From the NCBI GenBank assembly GCA_900708905.1, contig CAADRB010000004.1:5017478-5081477 (forward strand): a DNA stretch of 64,000 nucleotides. The letters run 5' to 3'. The position numbers were made by a program, and so were the translations under genes. Under the pieces are notes generated by a model that made no database searches, was not told the origin of the DNA, and saw only the letters and a program-made list of their open reading frames with translations. This document shows positions 1-12,389 of the stretch, piece by piece; within the stretch, counting starts at the first letter, position 1, and each line of letters starts with the position of its first letter. Source of the DNA: Hymenolepis diminuta (Eukaryota; Platyhelminthes; Cestoda; Cyclophyllidea; Hymenolepididae).

Positions 1-775
1 TTCGGTTCCTGCAAACCCATGTTGCTTTGGGGGTTGGTAAATGTCTCCTTACTGGTTTGGAGAGGTTGCTAGATTATTCTAGTTCACGTTTATCAATATC
101 TATGCGTTAGTAGCTTACAACTTCCTCCTTACCACTCAATTCCTCTATAAATGAGCAATATATTGATGGTCTCTACTCAAAATGTGACGCTAGAATTTGT
201 TAAAGAAAGTTATGCACTGAACGTCACAATACTGAGGATATTAATCTTAATACCACAGAGACACATTCCCTTGCAATCTTTTCAACCTGGCTGCCCGTCC
301 CACACAATTGGTTTATGTACCAGAAATTAGCAAAGTCAAAAAAATTTAAAAATTTTAAAAATTGTACTTCATCGCTTCACACAGTATAAATACACTTATA
401 AACATTGATCAAACAGAACAAAATGGTTTATTATTTAAACTCCTCAACTGTAAATTAGTATTAAATTTATGAATTATCAGATACACATTTGGCTAAACAT
501 TTCGATTTTGCTAGGAAGTAGAAGAAAAGCTCCTAAGTATATTGAGTTTTCTCACTCCTTCTGGGGATAAATAAAATTTTTCAGGGATCTGAAAGAAATG
601 ATATTCTATTGTACGGAAATATATCAAAATTATGAATTGATCGACTAAAACAGATAACCGAACCAATGTGTTATTCAAAGAGTTTCCTAGAACTAAAAAT
701 CTGCTACTAAAAATAAGGATAAATCAAAATAAAATTGAGATTTTAGTAGATAATCTTGAATATCATTTATTATAG
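1..775. other. Intron of iGluR-like gene 1 (incomplete at left edge)
   Basis: AT-rich non-coding sequence ending in a splice acceptor (AG at 774-775). By comparison with the paralogue on the minus strand, this intron should separate the M1/pore exon, which lies outside the window, from the M3 exon. I see no coding segment in it. Confidence 0.6.
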
Positions 776-3700
776 GTGCTAGTCAAGCCAAAACAGCCAT
801 CAATAAGATTGCTATATCAATCTTATTGGATAGCCTCTATCCTTTTTGTGGCGACGTACGCAGCGGCTTTGGCTGAACAACGATTTTTAGTGAGGGAATC
901 CCCTGTTCCCTTTGATTCTCTGCGTGGTCTCGCCTACAATACCCAAAACTATCGATGGTTCTTTATTCGCAACAGTTCGGCAGTGTGGAAAATGAAGGTT
1001 GGTCTGAATTTCACAGAAACCCATGAAGTTTTAGATATCATACTTTCAACTCTATACAAATAATTGTATCTCAAAACAGCTAATGTGTAGAAGGTGGAAG
1101 CGAACCGTATTCAGTAATTAACATTCGTGTGTTGAGTTTAAATCATCCAAGAAAAGTGTATGCAAATCGCTAATTTACAGCAACACATGCATTTGAATGG
1201 GAGTGTAAACATCGTAAAACGACGAAACAAAGTCAATATGACGGTAAAGGAGAAAAAATTTTGGTAGTAGGGAATCCGTAGAGAAAGGAAGGGTTGGAGA
1301 ATGTCATGGAGAGAAGGATGGAATCCAGGGATCGCACTTATGAGAAACTCGCAATGTATCAATCTCTTTGTTGATCAGGATTAAGTACTGGGCCTAGCCA
1401 CTGACAATACTAGAAGTGTTAGGATAGGTACCAATCTTATGACTTCTGTCTGGGCAGATAAGCAAGTTGACCGCTCCATCACCAGTGCACATAGGTTATT
1501 TAAAACGTTTATTCACTTTATCACTTAATATAAAATAAAGTTCCTCATTTGAAAGAACTGGTTATTTTAGTCCGGAAAGAAGGGGCAGGCAAATAAAGTA
1601 GGTTTATGATCCTAAGAACCATAAAATCGATGAATACTGCTGTGATGGCAATGAGCGAACCTATTCACGTCATTTAATCGTGTTAAAGCACACTTTTTCT
1701 CTATCTTAAAGAAAAAAATATTTTGAGCTACGACAGTGGTGATATCAACATTTTTTGGAAATAACCCAAACACAGGTCTTCACCAGAATATTACAAGTTG
1801 CAAATGCATATTTGTAAATAGAGACGTTAATGAGAATATCTAGCGGGCGTTTTTTCCGGCATCCAGAATCCGGGTCTCTGGACATCGCATTGTTCACTAA
1901 TTTTATGAAATTTTTCAAGTACCTTTGAGATCCTCTAATATGCATCCTTGCATTCCTTATTTCTCGGGTCTTAAGAGTGGTGTAAAGCGAAATCAAACAC
2001 TTTGCTCAAGAGGAGTTTTTCACAAGACTTATCTTAATATTTTTGTTTTAATCTAAACTTTATTTATTCATATGATCAGCAGGTCAACTATTTATTTCGT
2101 TTGGAGTTTATATCGGACATATCAGTTGCAGATGGAGACATATTTCTGCCAATATCAGATATTATTAGAGGAAGTAAAAACAAAATCGAACAATTTCGGC
2201 ATTGAAAAAAGTGCTATTCTTAAGATCTCTGTATTTTGAACGTTTCCAACGGAAATAAACCTCAAATTTGTCGTATCTTTTTCCGTGAAGGTTTTATTTT
2301 TAATATTACCTATTTTAAGAAATCATTCTAATTTGTTTTATCATATACAAAATTTATAATGTGAAACTGCATTAGAATATACAATTTGAGTGTTTGCAGA
2401 TAAAATGACATCATTAATAAGAAATCAGTTAAATATAATTATTTTAATCTGCGAATTTTTCATTACAGTCACTAAAATGAAGAAATACTTGGAGGGAGAG
2501 AGTGAAAGAATGGGGTCAGAATGTATGGATGCATGTGATATCAAGAGCACACTAAGGCGTCACTACGTGTTAAGCTGAATTGATAAAAATTGAATAGCAA
2601 GCCTTATTATGATCAAGTTGCGATCTTGGCTTACCCGCGATTAGTCATCGATCTAACGCCCTGTGTTATCTAACTTCATATTTTGTGCCTCTGCTCTCCT
2701 ATCTACCAACATTTTCACTCTATTGATTACCTGATTGACACCATAATATCTGTTTTGCCTCATTTAAATATTCTCCAAATATCTCTGTTTTCTTTCAATT
2801 CAGCGGTAGTAGAATTCGAGAGGATTGGAGGAGCACTAGCTTATCACATTCTTTGTTCTCTTTTGGCAATTTCTAAGGCAAAATTTTCCCTAACATTGTT
2901 AAATAATTAGAAATCGAATTCTTGATATAATAAATCTTATATCTTTATACTTAGTCATATTTTAATCGTTTTATTAAGTATTCAGGATTATATTTTTAAT
3001 GGGTCTTAATACTTAAGGATGAGGAGATGCGTAATGAAATTTGAAAGAAAGTAGGTGATGCGTATAAAATTTGCTTAATTATCTCATTCCAATCCTAGTG
3101 TAATAGTATCATCCTTTTTCGGTATCGCAGAATTCAAGTGATAATTTAAATGCTAAAAATTTTAATAAGGTCAGCCATGTTTTAGGTTTAATTTGATGAT
3201 AACACTCAAACAGGCATCACTTTAGTGGTATTGCGAGATAGTTTGCAAGGAGTGTTGCCTAGTAGTAGCACCTTTTATATATAAAAAATCACGGAATTGA
3301 TGCAATCTCGTACAATGTGATATGAAATACGGTGGCGGTTTACATAGAATTATAGAATAATTCACTTAAGCTCAAAAGAGAGGAAAAATTTACAAATTTG
3401 TTATTATGCAAAATATGAAACTCGCAAACTATTTACATTGCACATTTCAGCGAATTTTCTCCTTAATACATACCTACTACAAATATTGGTACAAAGAAGT
3501 TTTAATGGGAAAGTACTCAAAAGAAAATTACTAGAAATCGATGTGATATGATACGAATGATACCGACAAGGTGAAAATCAAAACGATCTTGAACTAAATA
3601 TCATTTAATTTGAACTCATGAAACTCTGTGAATACAAATAGAAAATCGATAATAAAGGCCAATTATCATATTGTGAATGAATCCGAAATAACTTACACAA

Positions 3701-6700
3701 ATTTAAATAATCATATTTTTTAAAACAAAAAGGCCTTAAATTGAAGAAAATCTTAGTATTAGCATAGAGGGTAGATCATTTATTTCAGTTATTGCCAAAG
3801 CTGTTTTCTATTTTATTATTATTTCTAATCTAACTTCATACGATCGACAACATTACTTGTTCTAAATTTTATTAATTGCGGATTTTGAAAATGAAAATTT
3901 TTTTTTACATAGAGAAAGGGACATTTTATTTAAAATTCCAATTGTGCTTAACTGATCACCTGTAGGTTCTTAAACTGCTCTGAACTTTATTGCAAAACCA
4001 GTTAACTTGAGTATTGAATTATCTCAGCAGGTATTTCTGGAATAATTCATCGTCAGATTTACATTCACGAGAAATCGTTATTCAAACCTAATGTAGTGAA
4101 TATAATCTGATACAATTTTAAGCATTTGTTTATCTCCATGGGAAGTTAATTTTCTACAACAACCAGCCTTGATCGTCATGTTTTTTTGCGTCTGAGACGA
4201 AAACCACCGCTCTTAAACAGTGCTATATATGGTTATATGAAATTATTTTAACAAGTACGTAAACTAAATGAAATTTTTTGCATGTAACAGAATTCCAACG
4301 ACGCTGTCTTAAACAAACTGGTGGATGATGCGATCACAAAATGGCCGGACCAAATGTACGCCGAGAGTATCTCAGAAGCAGCGAAACGGATCGAAGCTGA
4401 TAATAACCTTATACTCATCTCTAGTCGAATGGAGGCCGAACAAATTATAAGTGGGGAGTGCCGACTGACCAAGGTTAGTTTGTTAGAATCATTCCTATTT
4501 TTATTGCCCTAAGCAATGCATAAGAAACTTGATAAGTTTTGATCATGAAAAGGCATCTGAGGAAAAGGAGCTGCAAATGAGTATAATAAGATATGAAACG
4601 GGGAAGCAAAATTAAAATTTATTAGGAAGCGAGGTCAATTTATCACGACTCGTGCTGTAATTAAATTTTAAGGGAATGAGTTGTCCATACACTCATAAGG
4701 AGAGGAGAATAGTATATGATATCCTAACTTTCGGCACTTGTCATTTGATTCCCAGGTTCATGTATGAGGTTAGGCTAAGGATATTCCGGATTAAGTAAGT
4801 TAAATTAATTTCACGACTGGTCATAAAATCTTAATTTATTCGTTGCTTTTGCAGCCAAGATGTCAGTCAATATTAACAACAATTAACGTGAGGTATTTTC
4901 AAAATCCGTGCCTAGTTTATTTATGAATGTATAGTGGACAAAAAAGAATGTTCAAGATGAAACAAGATCTTCAAACCGAATTTGTTTAAGGTGAGAAGTA
5001 TGACAGCTAGTAAAAAAGCTCATAGGATAACACAGAAATGTACTTCTGAAGATAGTATTTGTCATGTCTTTTGCAGCTTAGCAGTTTCAGGAAATTGGAC
5101 TTAATTCCTACCACTTTAGAAAGTTCTAATTTCCTTAGTATTATATAATATATATGGGAAAACATACTAAATAATTAATAAGTTCAAAATGATCACGCTG
5201 AAGCGTACAAAACCAGCTTATCGATATCGACATAAATACTTGCACAGTGTAAAAGGAATTACAATTTATCACGTAATGCATTATTTTTGTTTCTATCTCT
5301 ATCATCTTTATGGTCAAATTTCCAAAATCTTAAAAGTAAAAAATTAACGAGGTCGAATACAAGGGATTTCACTCAAAAAGTACAGTATTTTAGGGCAAAT
5401 AAGATTTGAGAAGAATTGCAAGAGATGTGATTTTATGCAAAGGTCAAGGTGATTGGGGCGTTTGTTTACTCTAATGAATGTTATTCTGAATCTGATGCAT
5501 TTCATTACAAAACGCATTTGTTATCTGATATTTGACGCCTTTGAACAAATACTCTATAGGTAGTTCCTGCACTTGGAACGGTAAGCGAATCAAACCAAAT
5601 TCTCTAATGAGAAACGCAGAGCCTTCTTTTAACGCAAAACATTTGAAATAAATAAATCCTGTATTAATAGAAATTTTCTAACGCTATTTTCTAAATACCC
5701 TTAACTTAGATCAATAATTAAAATTACGACTTGGTCATTTTATTTATTTCAAGGCAGTAATAATGTGTATATATACTTTATTTTCGTACAGTCTGGTATA
5801 GTTGAATACCTCTACGGTATTGGCTATCTATTCTCCGGTCCCAATGAATTTGTCACCGAGATAAAGGACAAAATTAATTTTCTTAGCTCATCAAGTACTT
5901 TCGAGGAGATTGAGAAACGGTGAGTTTTTTCTTGCCTTCTGCCTTCTAATCATCTTAATCAATTAAAATGCTTTTAACCACCAACTTCAGAGTGATTGGT
6001 TTGGGAGATTGTCCACTCTCCTCAGAAGAAATCAAAATGATGCAAACACCCTTCACTTTACGAGACTTCGGAGGCATTTTCATTATAGTACTGATTGGTA
6101 TTGTTATTGCCTTTACTGTTGCTGGAATTGAATTTCTTCTTGAAAGGTACCCGATGTATCGACAGAGACAAAAGGTAATCTACAATATTATTTGAGTGAA
6201 GCTAAAATTTGTTTATTTTTAGGATAATATGCCTGAATTCGGTAGCACTTACGTTAGTGAAGTCATTAGTATACAGTAAGTCTATCAGTGCATAAATTTT
6301 TATCATAAAAACTGGGTATATTTGAAAGTTCATCAGAGATAAATATAGTTCTCCTCATAGATACTTCTTATAAATTGTTTAAAACCTCATAGATTTTTCC
6401 TCTAGATCAGTCCCCATTCAGCATTATACTGAACTGATCGATCGATTGGTCCCAATTTTCTAACGTTTAAATTTCAAATTTCTCACTTAAATCTAAAGTG
6501 GAGAAAGTTCCTGGAACCTTGGCTGGGTCGTAACTTTGCTAGATTTCATTTTTTACTTACTGGACGTAAATAGGCTAAAAGTGACCCGAATATACAAGAT
6601 CGATTTCGTAATTATTGGGATTTGGAAAATTAATTTCCATATCATCGATCGACACTTTGAAGGATTGCTTCGCTACCCTTCAATAAGGCATATTTTATTT

Positions 6701-8225
6701 TCATTTCAGAGATGATGGAATTTGGGTTCGCGTGCAAGAAACAGATGATACCGTCTTCGTAAATGCAAGCCACATTAAAATCACAAGAAATGCAAGTTAT
6801 TCATTTTGAAATTAAGGAGATTTAATTCCTTGATTTATTCGTCCACAATGAAAATATCGACTAGACTTCTGGTGCACTAAAATGATTATAGGCGAGCTAA
6901 AAGGCATCCAACATTCGGTTTTGCAATTTAATTAACAATATTGGGTTATAGATTGGAATAACAAGAATTTGAATGAGGTGCCACAGATAAATGTTTGGCA
7001 AATAATTAAAGAATGCATAAAATGAGATGAGAGACTGCCTATAAAATTAGCTAATCATATACGAAAAATATGAATACAAAACGCAGTAATTTTAAATGAA
7101 CATAGTCAACCCATGATCAATAAGGTATTTGTTTAAATCAATCTCATTTGGCTGGTCATGGATCAGAAAAATGCAATTTAATCAAAGTAGCATGACCGAT
7201 TACTAAAATAAATCAACAAACCAACAATCTCGGAATACCTTGGGTTTGAATGCATTCAAAAATTGAGGGTTCAAATCATAAAAATTGACTTTTGAAGCAT
7301 TTCCATATTTATGGTGCGATTTAAAAGTCTTTTGAGAAAGAATAGATCTCAGTGCTCCTTGAATTTAACTGATGCAAGATCCTTGACATTCAGGCATCAT
7401 TATACACTTCTATTCAACTTCGCCTCTTTTTATCTCTTTCTGGACAATCTCGCTGTTTCGGATGACCAGCTGTTATTTCATGATTAAAACCTATGTATGA
7501 ATTTCGTATTGACATGAACTATTAAAATTGGGCGCTGAGGCACAAATGAATTAATTCAAAAATTTGATAGAATAAGTCAATACTGAACAAAATTCTGGAT
7601 CCAAAGTAAACAAAAGTGGTATGCATGATACATGAGAAAACAGCGATGTTAGCAATTGGCTATTTTAAATAAAAGGTAGTCTCCAAATTTTAAAAAGTGC
7701 AAGACCATGAAAATTATCGGCATAGTATCAAGTTTCAAAACCAGACATCCGAATTTGTAGGTGGTGAATTATTACAGGAGTACTTGCTCGGATAAATGTA
7801 AAGACCGCCAAGAATTGTCATACAAAACTCAGTGAGAGATACTATAACCCAATGAAATTCCACTTCCATTTAAAACTTTGCTTTATACGTTCTCTTCATG
7901 CTTTATACAGCAAAAAAATTATTTCATTTCAAATATATAAGGAAATTTTCAATCACCCTTCATTTCTGGACTATGAATGATAGTAACAAATTCATAATTG
8001 GGAGTTCATTTGAAAATAGCAATCTTTTTCCTAAAATTGGTCGTAATGTTTATCACAAAGAAAATTCTACCAGCTGTAATTACCAAAATAATTTTAATTT
8101 TTCAGGAGGATGGTCATTTCAACCTTCAAACTGGCGGTTTGGTGAAAGCGACCTATATGGGCAACGATCCGATAACCACAGCACCAATCTACAATATCTA
8201 TGAGGAGCGTGCATTTAATCCATAA
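776..8225 (+). CDS. Ionotropic glutamate receptor-like subunit 1, 3' part (M3 to C-terminus)
   Basis: Partial gene; the signal peptide, amino-terminal domain, S1 and M1 lie upstream of the window. Exons: 776-997, 4291-4473, 5792-5919, 5991-6174, 6223-6275, 6710-6791, 8106-8225 (972 nt, 323 codons plus stop). Phases match at each junction. The first exon carries M3, with ATYAAALAEQRF where canonical iGluRs have SYTANLAAFLTV. Exons 2-4 encode the S2 lobe (GEC and DCPL supply the usual paired cysteines) and M4 (residues IFIIVLIGIVIAFTVAGIEF). The last three exons form a cytoplasmic tail ending in TYMGNDPITTAPIY. Most introns are GT-AG; the last one appears to be GC-AG. Known for the family: tetrameric cation channel at the plasma membrane. 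Inferred: because the acidic ligand-binding residue of S2 appears replaced by Ser, the ligand may not be glutamate. AATAAA follows at 8541. Confidence 0.9.
998..4290. other. Large intron of iGluR-like gene 1
   Basis: AT-rich intron between the M3 and first S2 exons. Short open frames occur at 1138-1362, 1745-1996, 2390-2578 and 2683-2910. None has consistent splice sites, phase or recognisable content, so I treat them as chance. No repeat copy of the families described elsewhere was seen here. Confidence 0.55.
6792..8105 (+). other. Probable GC-AG intron, iGluR-like gene 1
   Basis: The exon starting at 6710 would run to a TGA after the residues NASYSF if read through. If it stops before GCAAGT at 6792, it is 82 nt long and ends in phase 0. 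That is exactly the length and phase of the paralogous exon at 12498-12579, which uses a normal GTACGT donor. The acceptor is TTTTTCAG at 8105. The short read-through end is the alternative. Confidence 0.7.
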
Positions 8226-8540
8226 AACAATGAAAATGTTCCATCATTGAATAGTCAAACTTCTAATTAGGAAAAATATTTAAAAATTTATCTGACAAGA
8301 TAAAATGTCATGTGTATTCATGAGTATTTTAGGTGACCTTATATGCTACACCAACTTTGGCTATGTCCTAATTTTATTTCGCATTAATATATTCATGAGA
8401 AAATTTTTTCCTGATTTAGAATGAAGTACATAAAAGATTATAATGACATTAATTGATTTTTATATAAATTATTAATTTAAAAGTTTGATGGTATTGAAAA
8501 TAGAAGTTTAAGTTATTGCTTAACTGAACGTACTTCTATC

Positions 8541-8546
8541 AATAAA
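8541..8546 (+). terminator. Candidate polyadenylation signal AATAAA
   Basis: AATAAA about 315 nt downstream of the stop codon of iGluR-like gene 1, the first canonical hexamer I noticed after the stop. Confidence 0.45.
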
Positions 8547-8709
8547 GAAGAATGTTGCCCGGGTCCTTACAGTTTAGTCAGTGTCCTTAAGTACGAATAC
8601 CTCTTCCAATAAATAAGTAGACATTTGATAGTAACTGCACTGGCTTGAATGAACTTACAAATATCAAATTAGTCATATCACTTTGAGTGAGCACAGCTTA
8701 CGGATCTCC

Positions 8710-9080
8710 GCTAGGTCTTATCAAGACTGCAGGTTGATGAATCGCATGTAAGAAGATTTCGTCTTCAAAATTAATCGAAGAAAAAACGATATGAAGACGC
8801 AAGACCGACCAACCTTGATTAAATAACGCCGGTCAATAAGCACCGAACACCGTTGACAAGCATTTGCTACAATCCAGGGGACGAATCGTGAAATGTGAAT
8901 CACCTATTTAGTGAATATTGTACAACTCCACTTCAAAAATCGAGTGAAGCAAAACTCGTTAATACCTTGACTTTGCTTCCAGTATCTTTTTGATCCCATC
9001 CCCTCTAGCACTTAACCGATTTCACTTATTTCACAGAATTAAAAATTGTACCATTCTTTGTAGCATTATGGTAATGATAA
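8710..9080 (+). repeat. Dispersed repeat family A, copy 1
   Basis: Resembles 31015-31390, 49680-50065 and 53200-53500. Shared elements in order: a run like ACCGACCA..ATTAAA, a block like TTTAGT(G/A)AATATTGTACAAC, the anchor ATACCTTGA, a stretch like TCTTTTTGATCC.TCCCCT, and TTAACCGATTTCACTT. No open frame runs through the four copies, so it looks like a non-autonomous element. Its exact ends and terminal structure were not resolved. It lies between the 3' ends of the two iGluR-like genes. Confidence 0.6.
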
Positions 9081-10126
9081 AATGGTTAGTATTAATTTCA
9101 TAAAGTGCTTACTATGTTGGAAAAGAGAAGAAGGTATGGTAGGTGGGTAGAGGGAAGACATCCTAGACTCATTCCCCTATCTCCTTCGTTGATCGAAACC
9201 AACCGAAACGCTTAATCAGACATATGAATAAATACGCGATGAGTAGCGATCTCATGCCCTCTGAGTGCTTTCAGCACTCAAATAAAAGCTTTTTAATACA
9301 AAAAATGACATAAAACCTATATCGCTTTCAGTAATTTAATTCCTTAGTTATATAAATAAGTAGCAATCTGTGATTGTGAATCCCTACAAATTCACTGAGT
9401 TAGGTCATTATTCGGTAAAAGATTGTCAATTATACCTGATTAACTATTTAAAAGAAATACGTGAAGTAAATTGATTGCGCTATAGTCAGATATATACCAG
9501 TCGGTAAAAATATTCAATTTGAGTGACTTACTAAATTCACCTAGTGTCAATCAATAACGACTCAGAAAAATAAGGAGGTGGCTAAGCTCAGCAACGGCAT
9601 CTCACTCCAACGACCTACGTGTGCTCATAGAAACTACAGAGCTGCCGATCCTCACCCATGAACATTGATACTTTGACTCTATTAACATTGCACGAAGGGC
9701 CTATTGAACGTATATTTAATAAATTTATCAAAATTGAGGTGGCTTCCCGGTCACATCCAAACTTTTTCAGCGATCTAAGTGATTTGAATTATTCCTCCTA
9801 CGAGATCCCAGCACATTGTACATTTTAATAAAAGCGCAGTTTATATTACCCATTCGCCACCAGAACTTTACATATTATATTCAGGAACATTGGAACTACG
9901 ATATAATTTGAACGATAATCCAGATATGAAATTAGGTATATTATTGGGACAATTATTTGATCAAGTGCACTAACGCGATTTGTTATCTTCTGAACTTATT
10001 GGCGGGAAAGGAAACAATTTGCCAGCAAGGCAAGCAATATAAAGTGTCAATGTAATCATTAATGTATGATAATGCAAACAATAAATTCTAAATTAATGTA
10101 ATTGAGTTCTGCGAATTGAAGTGAAA
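9081..10126. other. Intergenic spacer between convergent iGluR-like genes
   Basis: Non-coding spacer shared by the two 3' ends. I see no gene. A canonical polyadenylation hexamer for the minus-strand gene was not found close to its stop; an ATTAAA variant (TTTAAT on the plus strand) lies near 9714. Confidence 0.5.
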
Positions 10127-12356
10127 TCAATCAAGAGACTGCATATTGGGTAGAAATGACTCCTCTCTGCTTTTGTTGTGTTGTTTTTTGGGTACCTCCG
10201 ACACAGTGAAGATAGGTGTTGTCGTTTGAGGATCGTTGCCCATGTACGTGGCCATCACATGAGATCCAATTTTCAAATTTGGTAGTCCGTCAGACTAAAT
10301 ACGGATAACATAATGCGCACGTAAGAATTTGTATTATTTAAGCATTTTCATTTTATGTGCATCAATAAGCTGCCAAGATGATATTGTTAAGATATTTTTG
10401 CACATGGCTAGAGGGGATTAAGGTGGCATGCCCCCGTCTCCTAATTAACTTAGGTCATTCTCGGTTGATTTAAACATATTAAGATCCACTTTACTATTTG
10501 GAAATGTCACTAAAAAACACTAGTACTAGAAAGTCCACTCAGAATTCATTTCAAATTAACCCTTGTGAATTCTCTTGCGTTAAATCTTCTTGACCATGAC
10601 GAGACAAATAAATTGTGATTAAAGGCATACTCAACTCACCCTGGGACCTTGAGGTTCGAATCCTAATATTTAAATTTCCAATAATAATACTATGTCCATC
10701 AAGTAGAACCTGGACAAACATGATGAATCTCTTGTTTTTGTTTGAATAAGATTTCATTATCTCCTTTTATTCGACCTATCAATTCGTGAACAAACTATTT
10801 TACTGCTTTCAGAGATAAAATGCTTTCCTTCTTTTTAAAAAAAGTGTAATTTTGTCTTCTCACGGGTAATTCGAACCAGTAAGTAATATTTATTGACAAT
10901 CCGAGGGAGTAATATAGGAATTTTAAAATAACAGTAATCGACTATTTATGAGTATAATATTAAAAGAATGAGATAACCATGTTCATGGCTGAGAACAAAT
11001 ACAGAATCAATGGGATCTACACATCAAAACATACGTTGTTATAATCAGAAGGTGCTTTCTCTGCATGTGTGCTAATCAGTAATCTCTAACTTTGCGGAAG
11101 TATTTCTCAGAATTTAAGACATCAAGTTTCATAAAATATATATTGAAACGTGATATATGGTGCAAAATCATTGGATAAAATAGTGCACTTCACAATACAG
11201 CACAGCAGTGTTTTGATCAGATAAAATGTAGCTATTAAAACTTCATACCAGCATTGCTTGAGCCTCAGGTCGAATAAGACTTCTATCTAACCGGCGCTGG
11301 TGAATAAATAAAGCTAACAAATTTAGTAAAAAAAAGACAAAAATCTGACCAAATTACTTTAGATGTAGTCGATAAGTGGTAATGAAGATAGAATCACAAG
11401 TTCAAATATCGTTTTATACTTTAATAAAAGTAAACTTGATATTGGTGTATCAGAATTCCGTCGCAACCTTACTACACTCCGTTTGGTATTGATAGAGACA
11501 AATTTCAAATGAATTAAAAATTGATACCTTCATGAAACACAAAATTTTGTAATACACTTAAGAAATAGTTAGTAATATTTTTGAGAAGACTGACCTAGGA
11601 ATAACAACATTAATGACAATTGAATTATTAAATGAACACATCCATTACTTCAAAGTTAATGACACTTCTTCGAAGTGTAACAATGAGGGTTTGGATTCTC
11701 GATATTTACTTCAAGGTAAAATATAGATACTAATTCTTTGCATTTAAACATTTAATACAATTCACATTATACTTTTTATTATTAAAGTTATGATTTTAAA
11801 TCATGAAGAGAAAATAGGTTTTCTCTGATAAAATTCACTTTGTAAACCACGAAATACTTCGCTACTAAAGATTTGAAACTAGGCTATGCCAATACGAGTA
11901 ACTGACAGTAAACCTACCGACATGAGAGAACAGTAGTTACTGGGAAGATGGAACATGAAATATACTCTATGTGAATCCCATGCTGCGAAAGAGGGTAGGA
12001 TCCGGAAGCCGCCACATAATTACTTGTAGGTGTACTCAGTCTAGACAGCCAGAAGCTATTGTGGTAAGACGGTCATTTCTCCTCATCTTTATACCCGTTA
12101 ATGTTGCTTTATTTCTATCTTTCATACTCTTATTGACCATTCAGTTTATATTAGTTATATCTGTCCCTTAATAAAAGCTTATTAAGAACTCGCCACCTTA
12201 AAACGTGGCACGAATCTTCTTATCCAAACCGCATATTTGATCATAACTTTGACCATTCCTTTTTAAAAATGAACCTATTAAAGATATCCAAAAACTTTCA
12301 TATCAAATTTGTAAAAATTTGCTTGTTTTTCCCTCTAAAATACAAGTAAGTTGAAA

Positions 12357-12389
<33 letters not shown>

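Noticed and set aside
7898..8203. 101-codon plus-strand frame over the last exon of gene 1
   Set aside because: The other frame (8106-8225) matches the paralogue's tail and ends in a stop; this frame is the shadow.
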